A DNA stretch of 55,156 nt from an uncultured Saprospiraceae bacterium (lineage in GTDB: Bacteria; Bacteroidota; Bacteroidia; Chitinophagales; Saprospiraceae). Made by a program: the position numbers and the translations under genes. The stretch's first letter is position 1, and each line of letters starts with the position of its first letter. The stretch covers positions 1-55,156 of the forward strand of contig CALJVJ010000002.1 in assembly GCA_937974625.1 (NCBI GenBank). Reading direction: 5' to 3'. A model generated the notes under the pieces. That model searched no databases. It saw nothing but the letters and a program-made list of their open reading frames with translations, and was not told where the DNA came from. Shown piece by piece: positions 44,247 through 53,138 of this stretch.

Positions 44247-45311
44247 CTAGTCTCTTTCTTCATACAAAATACTTTGTTTGAAATCTTTTGCTAATAAAAG
44301 TTGAATATTATTAAGTACTATCTCGCCCATCGTTTTGCATTCCAAAAAGGATTTTGCTTTGTGGTGATAAGCTAATTCTTTTTTCAATTGATTTACTTTC
44401 CTATCATCTGAAATGGTGTCTTTAACCATCACTCTCAATAAATGATTAATACGTTGTCTAGACCGCTTAACCCTTGCTGCAATCATACTTCTTTCCTCTA
44501 ATTGATATTGACTTACCGTTCTTTTACTCATATGTCCAACTCCAAGAAAAATAATAGGATTATTTTCTTTAAAATATTGAGGGAGGTAAAAACTTTTTCG
44601 ACCTTCATAAGACTGCTGGTCAAAGTCAATAGCTCGTATTCTAAACTGAGAACCTTCAATATCAGGTGTAATATCAACTACAAAGTTATAAGCCCGCATA
44701 TCGCCTAATAATCGGACAAAACAGCGTTCGTTAAATTTGATAAACTCTTTGGCTATCCGAATTTGGTTAAAAGGCGTATCATCTAAATTATTTTCAATAA
44801 AATTATCACCAGGAATGCCTGCGACGTGTTCTTCAATCAAGGTATTTCGGTCCACTAAATACGTAATTCGATTGGGGGATAATAAATCTTCTAATTCCAA
44901 GCCATACAAGCGGGAAGAATCTGCCTTCTTTACATAAAAATGGTCATAATTATCATTAAGTCGATTAATAATTCTGACTCGAAAAGGTTTGGTATTGCCG
45001 AACGTACAATAATCAATCCTCGCAACAGAAAGGTGTTCCAATACTTCAAAATCCCCATCCGTTTTTAAGAGGGCGTAGATTTTAGTTAGCGCAGAATCCA
45101 ATTCCATTCTATCCGATTCTTCATAATAAACCGTTTCCCAAAGGGTATCATTTCCTTCTGCATCTAATAGGGAAACCGATGTGCTACTACGCAATAAATC
45201 ATCATACTGTATCGGTAAGGTAGTCGCACGTTCATAGCGTTGCAGATAAGTCTGAAATGGTTCGTTTATCGTAAATGGAATTTTCTTTTTAGACGGTACA
45301 TCTCCTTTCAT
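44247..45311 (-). CDS. Orphan protein with protein-kinase-like fold motifs
   Basis: This 354-aa protein is not one I can name, but it shows the ordered motifs of a kinase-like (PKL) fold. There is a candidate ATP lysine in HFYVKKAD (Lys128/129), a hinge-like EHVAGIPGDN (161-170), a catalytic-loop-like GDMRAYN at 203-209 and a metal-site-like AIDFDQQ (228-233, DFD in place of DFG). The C-terminal part is helical and basic. No signal peptide or membrane helix is present. HipA, aminoglycoside-kinase and similar families have the same motif order, but I cannot place it in one. No adjacent gene indicates a substrate. Confidence 0.65.
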   Translation of the reverse strand: MKGDVPSKKKIPFTINEPFQTYLQRYERATTLPIQYDDLLRSSTSVSLLDAEGNDTLWETVYYEESDRMELDSALTKIYALLKTDGDFEVLEHLSVARIDYCTFGNTKPFRVRIINRLNDNYDHFYVKKADSSRLYGLELEDLLSPNRITYLVDRNTLIEEHVAGIPGDNFIENNLDDTPFNQIRIAKEFIKFNERCFVRLLGDMRAYNFVVDITPDIEGSQFRIRAIDFDQQSYEGRKSFYLPQYFKENNPIIFLGVGHMSKRTVSQYQLEERSMIAARVKRSRQRINHLLRVMVKDTISDDRKVNQLKKELAYHHKAKSFLECKTMGEIVLNNIQLLLAKDFKQSILYEERD

Positions 45312-45335
45312 GCGATTTATTTGGTGATAAGTGTT

Positions 45336-45343
45336 TAACTTTG
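45336..45343 (+). promoter_or_regulatory. Candidate -7 box (TAACTTTG) of the DinB-like gene
   Basis: TAACTTTG fits TAnnTTTG, 66 bp before the start codon at 45409. A TTG at 45321 is only 12 bp upstream, so the -33 element is unclear. Confidence 0.35.
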
Positions 45344-45408
45344 AACGCTCAATTTATTATAATTTTTCAGTAGTGCCAAGCGCTGCTTGGTAACAACTCC
45401 AATAAGCT

Positions 45409-45924
45409 ATGCAAAATTCAGCTACAGGACTAACAACTGCCTTCATTAACGAAATAAAAAGGCGACTATTTACCGAAAGCGTCTTTCGATTAAAAAAGTG
45501 TGTCAACGAATTATCAGAAGAACAAATTTGGTATAGACCTAATAATTCCTCCAATAGTGTAGGCAATTTAATACTTCATTTAGAAGGTAATGTCCGTCAA
45601 TGGGTTGTGGCTGGTTTGGGCAAAAATGAAGATGTCCGAGAACGCCAAAAAGAGTTTGATGAAAAAGGCCCAGTACCTGTAGAAAAAATGCTAGCAGACA
45701 TGGATAAATTGATGGAAGAGGTCAATCAAATTTTAAATAAAACGAGTACAACTGATTTATTGGAAGTCAGAAATGTACAAGGTTTTCAAGAATCAGGATT
45801 AAGTATTTTAGTACATATTACCGAGCATTTTTCTTATCACGTTGGTCAAATAACCTATATCACCAAAATGCTAAAAGATAAAGATATGGGGTATTATGAT
45901 GGACATGATTTGGAAGCGAAGTAA
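45409..45924 (+). CDS. DUF1572/DinB-like four-helix protein
   Basis: This 171-aa cytoplasmic protein is of the DinB/YfiT-like superfamily. Candidate metal ligands are His in LILHLEGN (about residue 60) and the HITEHFSYHVGQI motif (about 138-150). The segment ELSEEQIWYRPNNSSNSVGNL is typical of DUF1572. Relatives are thiol-transferases or unknown, so no reaction can be assigned. It is divergent from the kinase-like gene. Confidence 0.85.
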   Translation: MQNSATGLTTAFINEIKRRLFTESVFRLKKCVNELSEEQIWYRPNNSSNSVGNLILHLEGNVRQWVVAGLGKNEDVRERQKEFDEKGPVPVEKMLADMDKLMEEVNQILNKTSTTDLLEVRNVQGFQESGLSILVHITEHFSYHVGQITYITKMLKDKDMGYYDGHDLEAK

Positions 45925-45991
45925 TTTCGGTTTACCAGTTATTAGTTTCATACCATACAAATTCCACTAACGCTTATTGAAACATAACTTC

Positions 45992-47995
45992 ATGAAAAAA
46001 TCAATTCAATTTTCAAGTTTTTTATTAATTATTTTATTAATGGCCTGTCAAGAAACGCCTCCTCCAATTTATAATACCTACGAAGAATATCCAGTTTATG
46101 AGGGGAATGATTTAGGATTAACCTTTACCCCTAAAAAATCTACTTTTAAGTTGTGGGCACCTCCTGCTGCCAAAGTGATGCTGCGATTTTATGAAAAGGG
46201 AGAAGGGGGGACCTTCACAAAGGAGGTGGAGATGAAAAGGGGGGGAACTGGAGTTTGGACAGCAGTACTTAAAGAAAATTTAGAAGGACAATACTATACT
46301 TTTCAAACCCTAATCAATGAAAAATGGGGAGCAGAAGTGCCCGACCCATATGTAAAAGCTGTCGGCATAAATGGTAAGAGAGGACAGGTAGTTGATTTTG
46401 AAAAAACAAATCCGACAGACTGGGCGAATGATACAAAACCAACATTAAAAAAACCAACAGATGTAATCCTATACGAATTGCATATGCGAGACTTATCCAT
46501 GCATGAAAATTCAGGTATCAAAAACAAAGGAAAGTTTTTAGGACTAGCAGAGACAGGAACAAAAAGTCCAGATGGAGCAGTCACAGGCATTGACCATATC
46601 AAAGAGTTAGGAGTTACCCATGTGCATATTTTACCATCCTATGATTACATGTCTATTGATGAAAGCAAATTGGAAGACAACAATTTTAATTGGGGCTATG
46701 ACCCACAGAATTATAATGTGCCAGAAGGGAGTTACTCGACGAATCCTTATGACGGAGCCGTGAGAATAAAAGAATTCAAAGAGATGGTCAAGGCCTTACA
46801 TGATAATGGATTGAGAATCGTTTTAGATGTCGTCTATAACCACACAGGCGTGACGGAAGAGTCAAATTTCAACCAATTATTACCAGGTTATTATTATCGT
46901 CAAAATGAGGAAGGTGGTTTTTCCAATGCTTCGGCTTGTGGGAATGAGACAGCTTCTGACCGACCGATGGTGCGAAAATTTATCATTGAATCCGTCAAAC
47001 ATTGGGTGGAAGAATATCACTTGGACGGCTTTCGATTCGATTTAATGGGCATTCATGATATTGAAACGATGAATCAAATCAGTGCTGTAGTACATGAGAT
47101 TGACCCGACTATTTTTATATACGGAGAAGGCTGGACCGGAGGAGATACTCCCCTTCCAGAAAATGATAGAGCTTTAAAAAAGCATACCCATCGTATGAAA
47201 GGGGTAGCAGCGTTTAGTGATGATATTCGGGATGGTTTGAAAGGCAGTGTTTTTGATGCACCCGATAGAGGTTTCGCAAGCGGAAAGCCATATATGGAAG
47301 AGAGTGTAAAATTTGGCGTAGTCGCATCGACCCAACATCCACAATTGAATTACGAAAAAGTCAATTATTCCAATGAACCTTGGGCAGGACAACCGAGTCA
47401 GACTATTAGTTATGTATCCTGTCATGATAATCATACCTTATGGGATAGGTTAACCAATTCGCAACCAAATGTGAGTGAGGCAGATAGAATTAAAATGGAT
47501 ATTTTGGCCAATACGGTCGTTTTAACTTCGCAAGGTATTCCATTTTTACACGCAGGAGTAGAATTATTAAGAACCAAAGACGGCGAGGAGAATACGTATA
47601 GATCACCAGATGCCATCAATAAAATAGATTGGTCGAGGAAGACCACTTACAAACCTGTTTTCGAGACGTATAAAAAATTAGTGCAGCTCAGAAAAAATCA
47701 TCCCGCTTTTAGGATGCCAACGACAGAAATGATTCAGCAGCATTTAAAATTCATGGATTTCCCAGAAGGCAGTTTATTGGTTGGTTATACGATTTCTGAC
47801 AATGCGAACGGAGATGATTGGAAAGAGATTTTGGTATTATTCAATGGCAATCAAGTGGATAAGCCTGTTGATATTCCAACAGGAGATTGGACGATGGTCG
47901 TCAGAGGAGGAGAGATTGATGAAGACAGTCAAATCCAAGCGAAGAATAGCGTAAAAGTGCCTGCTAGTTCGGCAATGATTTTTTATAAATCTTAA
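45992..47995 (+). CDS. pulA: Type I pullulanase, lipoprotein
   Basis: Pullulanase cleaves alpha-1,6 branch links in pullulan, starch and glycogen. The 667-aa protein has a lipoprotein signal LLMAC (Cys19) and so sits in the outer or inner membrane leaflet. A CBM48-type domain covers about 40-125, followed by the GH13 barrel with the type I signature NWGYDP at 233-238. Catalytic residues are Asp350 (DGFRFDLMG), Glu379 (YGEGW) and the later VSCHDNH aspartate. DVVYNHT is at about 279-285. The ATG gives a clean signal; a TTG five codons upstream is less likely. No susC/D pair is adjacent. Confidence 0.94.
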   Translation: MKKSIQFSSFLLIILLMACQETPPPIYNTYEEYPVYEGNDLGLTFTPKKSTFKLWAPPAAKVMLRFYEKGEGGTFTKEVEMKRGGTGVWTAVLKENLEGQYYTFQTLINEKWGAEVPDPYVKAVGINGKRGQVVDFEKTNPTDWANDTKPTLKKPTDVILYELHMRDLSMHENSGIKNKGKFLGLAETGTKSPDGAVTGIDHIKELGVTHVHILPSYDYMSIDESKLEDNNFNWGYDPQNYNVPEGSYSTNPYDGAVRIKEFKEMVKALHDNGLRIVLDVVYNHTGVTEESNFNQLLPGYYYRQNEEGGFSNASACGNETASDRPMVRKFIIESVKHWVEEYHLDGFRFDLMGIHDIETMNQISAVVHEIDPTIFIYGEGWTGGDTPLPENDRALKKHTHRMKGVAAFSDDIRDGLKGSVFDAPDRGFASGKPYMEESVKFGVVASTQHPQLNYEKVNYSNEPWAGQPSQTISYVSCHDNHTLWDRLTNSQPNVSEADRIKMDILANTVVLTSQGIPFLHAGVELLRTKDGEENTYRSPDAINKIDWSRKTTYKPVFETYKKLVQLRKNHPAFRMPTTEMIQQHLKFMDFPEGSLLVGYTISDNANGDDWKEILVLFNGNQVDKPVDIPTGDWTMVVRGGEIDEDSQIQAKNSVKVPASSAMIFYKS

Positions 47996-48029
47996 ATTTT
48001 ACAACATAGTTAAGGGAATTGTTGTTAAT

Positions 48030-48160
48030 GTATTTGATTAAAATCGGTAGGACGGACTTCAGTCTATCCTGTTCAAAAGTCTTTTGACTTTGAAAAATCT
48101 GATTTTTTTAACCTAAAGGTCAGCATTCCAAACAGACTAAATTCTGTTCGACCAGTTTTA
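48030..48160. repeat. Intergenic repeat-like tract with CGGACTTCAGTC hairpin
   Basis: Between pulA and the PTPS gene lies a tract with GGACGGACTTCAGTCTATCC (an imperfect hairpin), AAAGTC/GACTTT and AACAGACTAAATTCTGTT inverted pairs. The style is that of dispersed intergenic repeats, but no second copy is in this window. Confidence 0.35.
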
Positions 48161-48189
48161 CAAAACGTAAAAATTCAAATCATACAATA

Positions 48190-48597
48190 ATGAGAATCGC
48201 AGCATACAGAAAAGCTCATTTTAATGCGGCACATAGATTGCATAACCCTAATTGGTCAGACGAGAAAAACAAAGCCATTTTTGATGTTTGTAATAACCCT
48301 AATTATCATGGGCATAATTATGAGTTAGAGGTAAAAGTAGTAGGAGAAGTAGACCCTGAGACGGGGTATTTGATAGATTTGAAAATTTTAAAAGATTTAA
48401 TCAAAGAAAATATAGAAAAGCGATTTGACCATAAAAATCTAAATTTAGATACAGAAGAATTTAAAAACCTAAATCCGACCGCAGAAAATGTTTGCTACGT
48501 AATTTGGCAAATTCTTAGAGGTAAGTTAGCCGATAAATATGAATTGACCGTCCGTCTATACGAGACGCCAAGAAATTATGTAGAGTATCCTGCATAA
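48190..48597 (+). CDS. 6-pyruvoyltetrahydropterin synthase / 6-carboxytetrahydropterin synthase family
   Basis: This 135-aa cytoplasmic enzyme converts dihydroneopterin triphosphate to a tetrahydropterin (PTPS) or carboxy-tetrahydropterin (QueD, queuosine pathway). Zinc ligands are His15 (NAAHRLH), His40 and His42 (YHGHNY). The catalytic Cys34 is in CNNPNYHGHNYE, and FDHKNLNLD and YETPRNYVEY follow. The CNNPN-x-HGHNY form resembles true PTPS of eukaryotes as much as QueD, so the product is undecided. No queC/queE gene is near. A terminator follows. Confidence 0.88.
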   Translation: MRIAAYRKAHFNAAHRLHNPNWSDEKNKAIFDVCNNPNYHGHNYELEVKVVGEVDPETGYLIDLKILKDLIKENIEKRFDHKNLNLDTEEFKNLNPTAENVCYVIWQILRGKLADKYELTVRLYETPRNYVEYPA

Positions 48598-48630
48598 ACA
48601 CTGATTTTACAATAGTGGTCGATAGTATAG

Positions 48631-48666
48631 AGCTTCCAGAAATTTAAAATTTCTGGAAGCTTTTTA
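48631..48666 (+). terminator. Terminator after the PTPS/QueD gene
   Basis: AGCTTCCAGAAATTT pairs perfectly with its complement across a short centre and is followed by five T. It isolates the gene from ppk1. Confidence 0.9.
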
Positions 48667-48720
48667 CGTTAAATCATTTTTAAATTTTAGATTTATAATT
48701 TTACATTTTAGATTTTCAAC

Positions 48721-48728
48721 TATCTTTG
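48721..48728 (+). promoter_or_regulatory. Candidate -7 box (TATCTTTG) of ppk1
   Basis: TATCTTTG matches TAnnTTTG, 27 bp before the ppk1 start codon. The upstream sequence is T-rich without a clear TTG. Confidence 0.5.
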
Positions 48729-48755
48729 CCGTCCTACAATTAAAAAACACCCGAG

Positions 48756-50822
48756 ATGGAGAATAATATTCCTTACGTACATCGAGATATAAGTTGGCTT
48801 TCCTTTAATTACCGTGTTTTGCAGGAAGCAAAAGACCCTGCTGTGCCGCTATTTGAAAGGCTAAAATTTTTGGCGATTTATTCTAATAATCTAGATGAGT
48901 ATTTTCGGGTTCGGGTAGCGCAGCATAGAAGTCTATTACGTGTTGGCAAAAAGACCAAAAAAAAATTAGACTATGATCCCAAGGAATTATTAAATCAAAT
49001 CAAAATAATTGTCAACGACCAACAAGAGGAGTTTAGTCATATTTTTGAAAATCAAATTGTAAAGGAATTAAAAAAGTATAAGATATATCTGTTAAGAAGG
49101 TTGGATTTGAATGGCCGACAGCGAGACTTTGTGGAAAATTATTTTAGAGACAATCTACTTCCATTCGTACAACCCGTGTTACTATTAAAAGGAAAAATTC
49201 GTCCATTTTTGAATAATGCGGCCCTTTATCTAGTCATTCGAATGGATGATAAAGATCCCAAAATCAAAGAAGAAAGATATGCGGTTATAAAGATTCCTTC
49301 TGACCATTTACCGCGATTTATTCATTTGCCGTCCTCTTCTCCCGGTCGGAAAGACATAATAATGTTGGACGATATTGTTCGACATAGTGTACAGTCATTG
49401 TTTCCAGGCTACGTTATTCAAGATACCTACTCGATTAAGATTACGAGAGATGCTGATTTGAATATTGAAGATGAGTTTTCGGGGGACTTAGTGAGTAAAA
49501 TCAAAAGTAGTTTAACTAAGAGAAATGTGGGGCCGCCTTCTCGATTGGTTATTGACCGAGAAATGCCTAAAAAGCTACGAGAGTTTTTACTAGAAACTTT
49601 TGGCTTAGAAAAGCGAGGTATTTTAGTAGAAGGGCGATACCATAATAACTTTGATTTTTTCAAATTTCCAGATTTTGGTTTAACTCAACTAAAAAATATA
49701 CCCTTTCCTCCTTTACCTTACAAACCTCTAGAACAAGCGAGAGATTTCTTCACAGCAATGCGTTCGAAAGACCATTTGATTCATGTGCCGTATCAGTCTT
49801 ATGAATCGACTATCTTATTTTTTGAAAAAGCAGCGGTGGACGAATCGGTAACGCATATCAAAATCATACAGTATCGAGTAGCGGGGGAATCTAGGATTAT
49901 GAAAGCATTGATGCGAGCTGTTAAAAATGGAAAACAAGTATCTGCCTTTATTGAACTAAAAGCTCGATTCGATGAAGAAGCTAATTTGCAATGGGGTGAA
50001 AAATTAGAAAAAGCAGGAGTTGAAGTACATTATAGTTTCCCTGGATTAAAGGTCCACTCTAAATCCGCATTGATTATTCGAGAAGAGAAGAGAGGCAAAA
50101 AATTATATGCCTATATGAGTACAGGGAACTTCCACGAAGGCACAGCAAAAGTATATAGTGATTTAGGTTTGTTTACAACCGATAGACGAATAACCACAGA
50201 AGTGGCTCGTTTATTTTCTTATTTAGAAACGGTAAAAGCACCTACGACGATTTTTAAAAATTTGTTAGTAGGACAATTTGGACTATTAGAAAATCTAATA
50301 AGGAAGATTGACCGAGAGATTGCAAATGCAAAAGCTGGAAAGGAAGCAAAGATTATCTTAAAAATGAATAGTTTGCAAGATGAAGAAATGGTTGCTAAAC
50401 TATATGAAGCAAGTAATGCAGGTGTGAAAATCGACTTAATCATTCGAGGAATCTGTTCTTTGGTGCCGAGTAAAAAAGGGTGGAGTGAAAATATTCATGC
50501 GATTAGTATTGTAGATAGGTTCTTAGAGCATGCTCGTGTTTTTCTTTTTCATAATGATGGAGCAGAAGAGATTTATTTGTCTTCAGCTGATTGGATGAGT
50601 CGAAATTTACGACGTCGGATAGAAACCGTTTTTCCGATTTATGATGAAGCGATTAAAACGGAAATCAAAGAATTATTACAAATCCAGCTAGATGATAATG
50701 TAAAATCGAGAATAATTGATGAGGAAGACTCTAATGAATACATGCAGAGTAATTCAGATTTGAGTACTCGTTCTCAAGTAGAACTATATTATTATTACAA
50801 AAGAAAAGGGGAAAAAAATTAA
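48756..50822 (+). CDS. ppk1: Polyphosphate kinase 1
   Basis: Ppk1 polymerises ATP gamma-phosphate into inorganic polyphosphate at the cytoplasmic membrane side. The 688-aa protein has the N-terminal domain start RDISWLSFNYRVLQEA, a head domain, and the two C-terminal phospholipase-D-like domains. The autophosphorylated histidine is His434 in LKVHSKSALI, followed by TGNFHEGTAKVYSDLGLFT (about 456-474). The second active-site region is RFLEHARVFLFHNDG. Length is normal. It is likely monocistronic; ppx is not adjacent. Confidence 0.96.
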   Translation: MENNIPYVHRDISWLSFNYRVLQEAKDPAVPLFERLKFLAIYSNNLDEYFRVRVAQHRSLLRVGKKTKKKLDYDPKELLNQIKIIVNDQQEEFSHIFENQIVKELKKYKIYLLRRLDLNGRQRDFVENYFRDNLLPFVQPVLLLKGKIRPFLNNAALYLVIRMDDKDPKIKEERYAVIKIPSDHLPRFIHLPSSSPGRKDIIMLDDIVRHSVQSLFPGYVIQDTYSIKITRDADLNIEDEFSGDLVSKIKSSLTKRNVGPPSRLVIDREMPKKLREFLLETFGLEKRGILVEGRYHNNFDFFKFPDFGLTQLKNIPFPPLPYKPLEQARDFFTAMRSKDHLIHVPYQSYESTILFFEKAAVDESVTHIKIIQYRVAGESRIMKALMRAVKNGKQVSAFIELKARFDEEANLQWGEKLEKAGVEVHYSFPGLKVHSKSALIIREEKRGKKLYAYMSTGNFHEGTAKVYSDLGLFTTDRRITTEVARLFSYLETVKAPTTIFKNLLVGQFGLLENLIRKIDREIANAKAGKEAKIILKMNSLQDEEMVAKLYEASNAGVKIDLIIRGICSLVPSKKGWSENIHAISIVDRFLEHARVFLFHNDGAEEIYLSSADWMSRNLRRRIETVFPIYDEAIKTEIKELLQIQLDDNVKSRIIDEEDSNEYMQSNSDLSTRSQVELYYYYKRKGEKN

Positions 50823-51127
50823 ATATTTGCAATAAAAGCCAACTTTCCTTGCAAATTGACAAATCTCGTTTTACATTTGCATCAGATGTTAAGCAATACG
50901 ACAACATATAACTTTTCTTCACTAACTCGCCGCAACCGCCGCGTTCGTCGTCGCCCGTAGGGCGCTATCTTAACATATCATCCAGTATTGGATGTATTTC
51001 GATATTATTATTATTCGAAATATAGTCCACCAACCAAGTAAATACCACAAATTTAATTATTCGTGATTGGTCATTTGTAATTAATTCAAATTACAGACGA
51101 AGCCATTCTTATTTATCAAATTGAACG
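50823..51127. other. Intergenic region between ppk1 and the arginine genes
   Basis: The 305 bp include a G/C-richer tract near 50928-50970 (CGCCGCAACCGCCGCG, CGCCCGTAGGGCG) that looks like a dispersed repeat. A perfect TATTTCGA/TCGAAATA hairpin (50995-51022) is also present. No -7 box or gene was recognised. Confidence 0.45.
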
Positions 51128-51709
51128 ATGAAATCATTTACCGTTGAAATTGCTACCAACCAGCATTTCAAATATGCAGAACCGATTTGTCAATTAATCG
51201 AAGACTCTGCAAAACAACGTGGTACAGGGATTGCCAAGCGTAAACCCGAATACGTTACCAAAAAAATGGCAGCAGGAAATGCCATTATCGCTCTGCATGG
51301 AGACGAATTAGCAGGCTTTTGCTATATTGAAGCTTGGGACCACGGCAAGTACGTTGCCAATTCTGGTTTAATAGTCAATCCAAAATTTAGAAAAAATGGC
51401 TTGGCCAAAAAGATAAAAGCAAAAGCATTTAATCATGCTAGAGAAACGTATCCAACAGCTAAAGTTTTTGGGATTACGACTAGTTTAGCCGTTATGAAAA
51501 TCAATTCAGAATTAGGGTATCGACCGGTTACCTTTTCTGAATTGACGCAAGACGATGCTTTTTGGAAAGGTTGCCAAAGTTGCCCCAATTATGACATTCT
51601 CCAAAGAAATGAACGCAAACTTTGCCTTTGTACGGGTATGTTAGCCCCTTCTAAGGAAGAATCCATGAAGTTAGATTTAAGTAGTCAAATCATTAATAAT
51701 TCAGTTTAA
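51128..51709 (+). CDS. GNAT acetyltransferase at the head of the arginine cluster (likely acylglutamate synthase)
   Basis: This 193-aa GNAT enzyme is probably the first enzyme of arginine synthesis (N-acyl transfer to glutamate) in Bacteroidota that lack classical ArgA or ArgJ. The acetyl-CoA motif region is NSGLIVNPKFRKNGLAKKIK (about 76-95), followed by MKINSELGYRPVTFSELT. An unusual C-terminal Cys cluster, CQSCPNYDILQ and KLCLCTGM (about 152-180), may bind metal. The role is inferred from position 123 bp before argG; N-acetyl versus N-succinyl chemistry cannot be told from sequence. Confidence 0.8.
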   Translation: MKSFTVEIATNQHFKYAEPICQLIEDSAKQRGTGIAKRKPEYVTKKMAAGNAIIALHGDELAGFCYIEAWDHGKYVANSGLIVNPKFRKNGLAKKIKAKAFNHARETYPTAKVFGITTSLAVMKINSELGYRPVTFSELTQDDAFWKGCQSCPNYDILQRNERKLCLCTGMLAPSKEESMKLDLSSQIINNSV

Positions 51710-51712
51710 ATA

Positions 51713-51820
51713 AGAAGTCAGAAGTCAGACCATTCCGATAAATCGGAACTGTCAGAAGTCAAATTAGGTCTTTCTGACACCTGACAGTTATCGAAGATAA
51801 CGTCCTGATACCTGACACCT
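51713..51820. repeat. AGAAGTCAGAAGTCAG-type repeat tract
   Basis: The gap between the GNAT gene and argG is filled by GAAGTCAGAAGTCAGA, a TTCCGAT/ATCGGAA palindrome, then CTGACACCTGACAG, a GTTATC/GATAAC palindrome and CCTGATACCTGACACC. The two ends are roughly inverse to each other. It looks like a composite dispersed repeat, not a gene. Confidence 0.6.
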
Positions 51821-51832
51821 CAAAAAGAGTCT

Positions 51833-53029
51833 ATGAATAATAATAAAGTTGTTTTAGCCTACAGTGGCGGTTTAGATACTTCCTATTGCGTTAAATATTT
51901 ATCCCAGGAAAGAGGCTTAGAAGTCCATACATGTATAGTAGATACAGGTGGTTTTTCAGAAGCAGAATTAAAAGAAGTAGAGGAGAAAGCATTCTTTTTA
52001 GGTGCCAAAACCTTTAAAATTATTGATGCAGTTCCAGACTACTATAAAAAATGTATTCGCTATTTAATTTATGGGAATGTATTGCGAAATAATACGTATC
52101 CACTTTCTGTAAGTGCAGAGCGGATGTTCCAAGCTTTAGCGGTAGTCGAACACGCTAAGGAAGTCGGCGCAAAGTATGTAGCGCACGGAAGTACAGGCGC
52201 AGGGAATGACCAAGTACGTTTTGATTTAGTATTCAATACATTGGGCAACGATTTAGAAATTATCACACCGATTAGAGATATGCAATTATCTCGACAAGAA
52301 GAGATTGAATATTTAAAAAAGCATGGAGTAGATATTAGTTGGGAAAAAGCGCAATACAGTATCAATCAAGGTATCTGGGGAACAAGTGTAGGCGGTAAAG
52401 AAACCTTAACTTCTGACCAGTCCTTACCAGAAGAAGCATATCCAAGTCAGCTAGTAAAGCGCAAGGCAAAAGAAGTAACCTTGCATTTCAAAAAAGGAGA
52501 ACTCAAAGGCATCAATGGCAAAAACTATCGAGACCCAGTTCGAGCAATTCAATACTTACAAAAATTAGCAGCACCCTTTGCGATTGGTAGAGGCATTCAC
52601 GTTGGCGATACGATTATTGGTATCAAAGGCCGAGTAGGTTTTGAAGCTGCGGCCCCTCTAATTATCATCAAAGCCCATCATTTATTAGAAAAGCATACGC
52701 TAACGAAGTGGCAACAATATTGGAAAGAGCAATTGGGTAACTGGTACGGCATGTTACTCCACGAAGGACAGTACCTTGACCCAGTGATGAGAAATATCGA
52801 AACCTTTTTAGAAGACACCCAAGGAACAGTAACGGGAAAAGTAATCGTCAAATTACTACCTTACCGTTTTGAATTACAAGGCATCGAATCCGAGCATGAT
52901 TTGATGAGCAATGCATTTGGTAGCTATGGCGAAATGAATAAAGGTTGGTCAGGACAGGATGTACGAGGGTTCACGAAGATTTTGGGCAATCAGCCAAAGA
53001 TTCATCAGTTGGTGAATAAGAAAGAGTAG
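51833..53029 (+). CDS. argG: Argininosuccinate synthase
   Basis: ArgG joins citrulline and aspartate with ATP, the penultimate arginine step. The 398-aa cytoplasmic enzyme has the pyrophosphatase-type P-loop AYSGGLDTS at 9-17, followed by LEVHTCIVDTGGF. Further family blocks are AHGSTGAGNDQVRFD and ITPIRDMQLSRQEEIEY. Length is normal. It lies between the GNAT gene and argC in one direction with gaps of 123 and 109 bp, each filled by a repeat. Confidence 0.96.
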   Translation: MNNNKVVLAYSGGLDTSYCVKYLSQERGLEVHTCIVDTGGFSEAELKEVEEKAFFLGAKTFKIIDAVPDYYKKCIRYLIYGNVLRNNTYPLSVSAERMFQALAVVEHAKEVGAKYVAHGSTGAGNDQVRFDLVFNTLGNDLEIITPIRDMQLSRQEEIEYLKKHGVDISWEKAQYSINQGIWGTSVGGKETLTSDQSLPEEAYPSQLVKRKAKEVTLHFKKGELKGINGKNYRDPVRAIQYLQKLAAPFAIGRGIHVGDTIIGIKGRVGFEAAAPLIIIKAHHLLEKHTLTKWQQYWKEQLGNWYGMLLHEGQYLDPVMRNIETFLEDTQGTVTGKVIVKLLPYRFELQGIESEHDLMSNAFGSYGEMNKGWSGQDVRGFTKILGNQPKIHQLVNKKE

Positions 53030-53053
53030 AGCATATTGTATTTTCACCAAGCC

Positions 53054-53115
53054 GTTGTAGGGGTAGTGCCTTGTGCCTACCCAAAATGGGCAACCACAAG
53101 GGATTGCCCGTACAA
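53054..53115. repeat. Imperfect palindromic repeat (GGGCAACCACAAGG type)
   Basis: The arm TTGTAGGGGTAGTGCC and the opposite arm ending GGATTGCCCGTACAA are imperfect inverted copies of about 28 bp around a short AAAAT centre. The sequence GGGCAACCACAAGGGATTGC is of a type I have seen as a dispersed repeat in Bacteroidota and cyanobacteria genomes. Confidence 0.65.
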
Positions 53116-53138
53116 TTATAGCGCAAAAAAATTGAAAA

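Noticed and set aside
51713..51820. CRISPR-like array
   Set aside because: The repeats are short, directly adjacent and partly inverted, without unique spacers of constant length and without cas genes.
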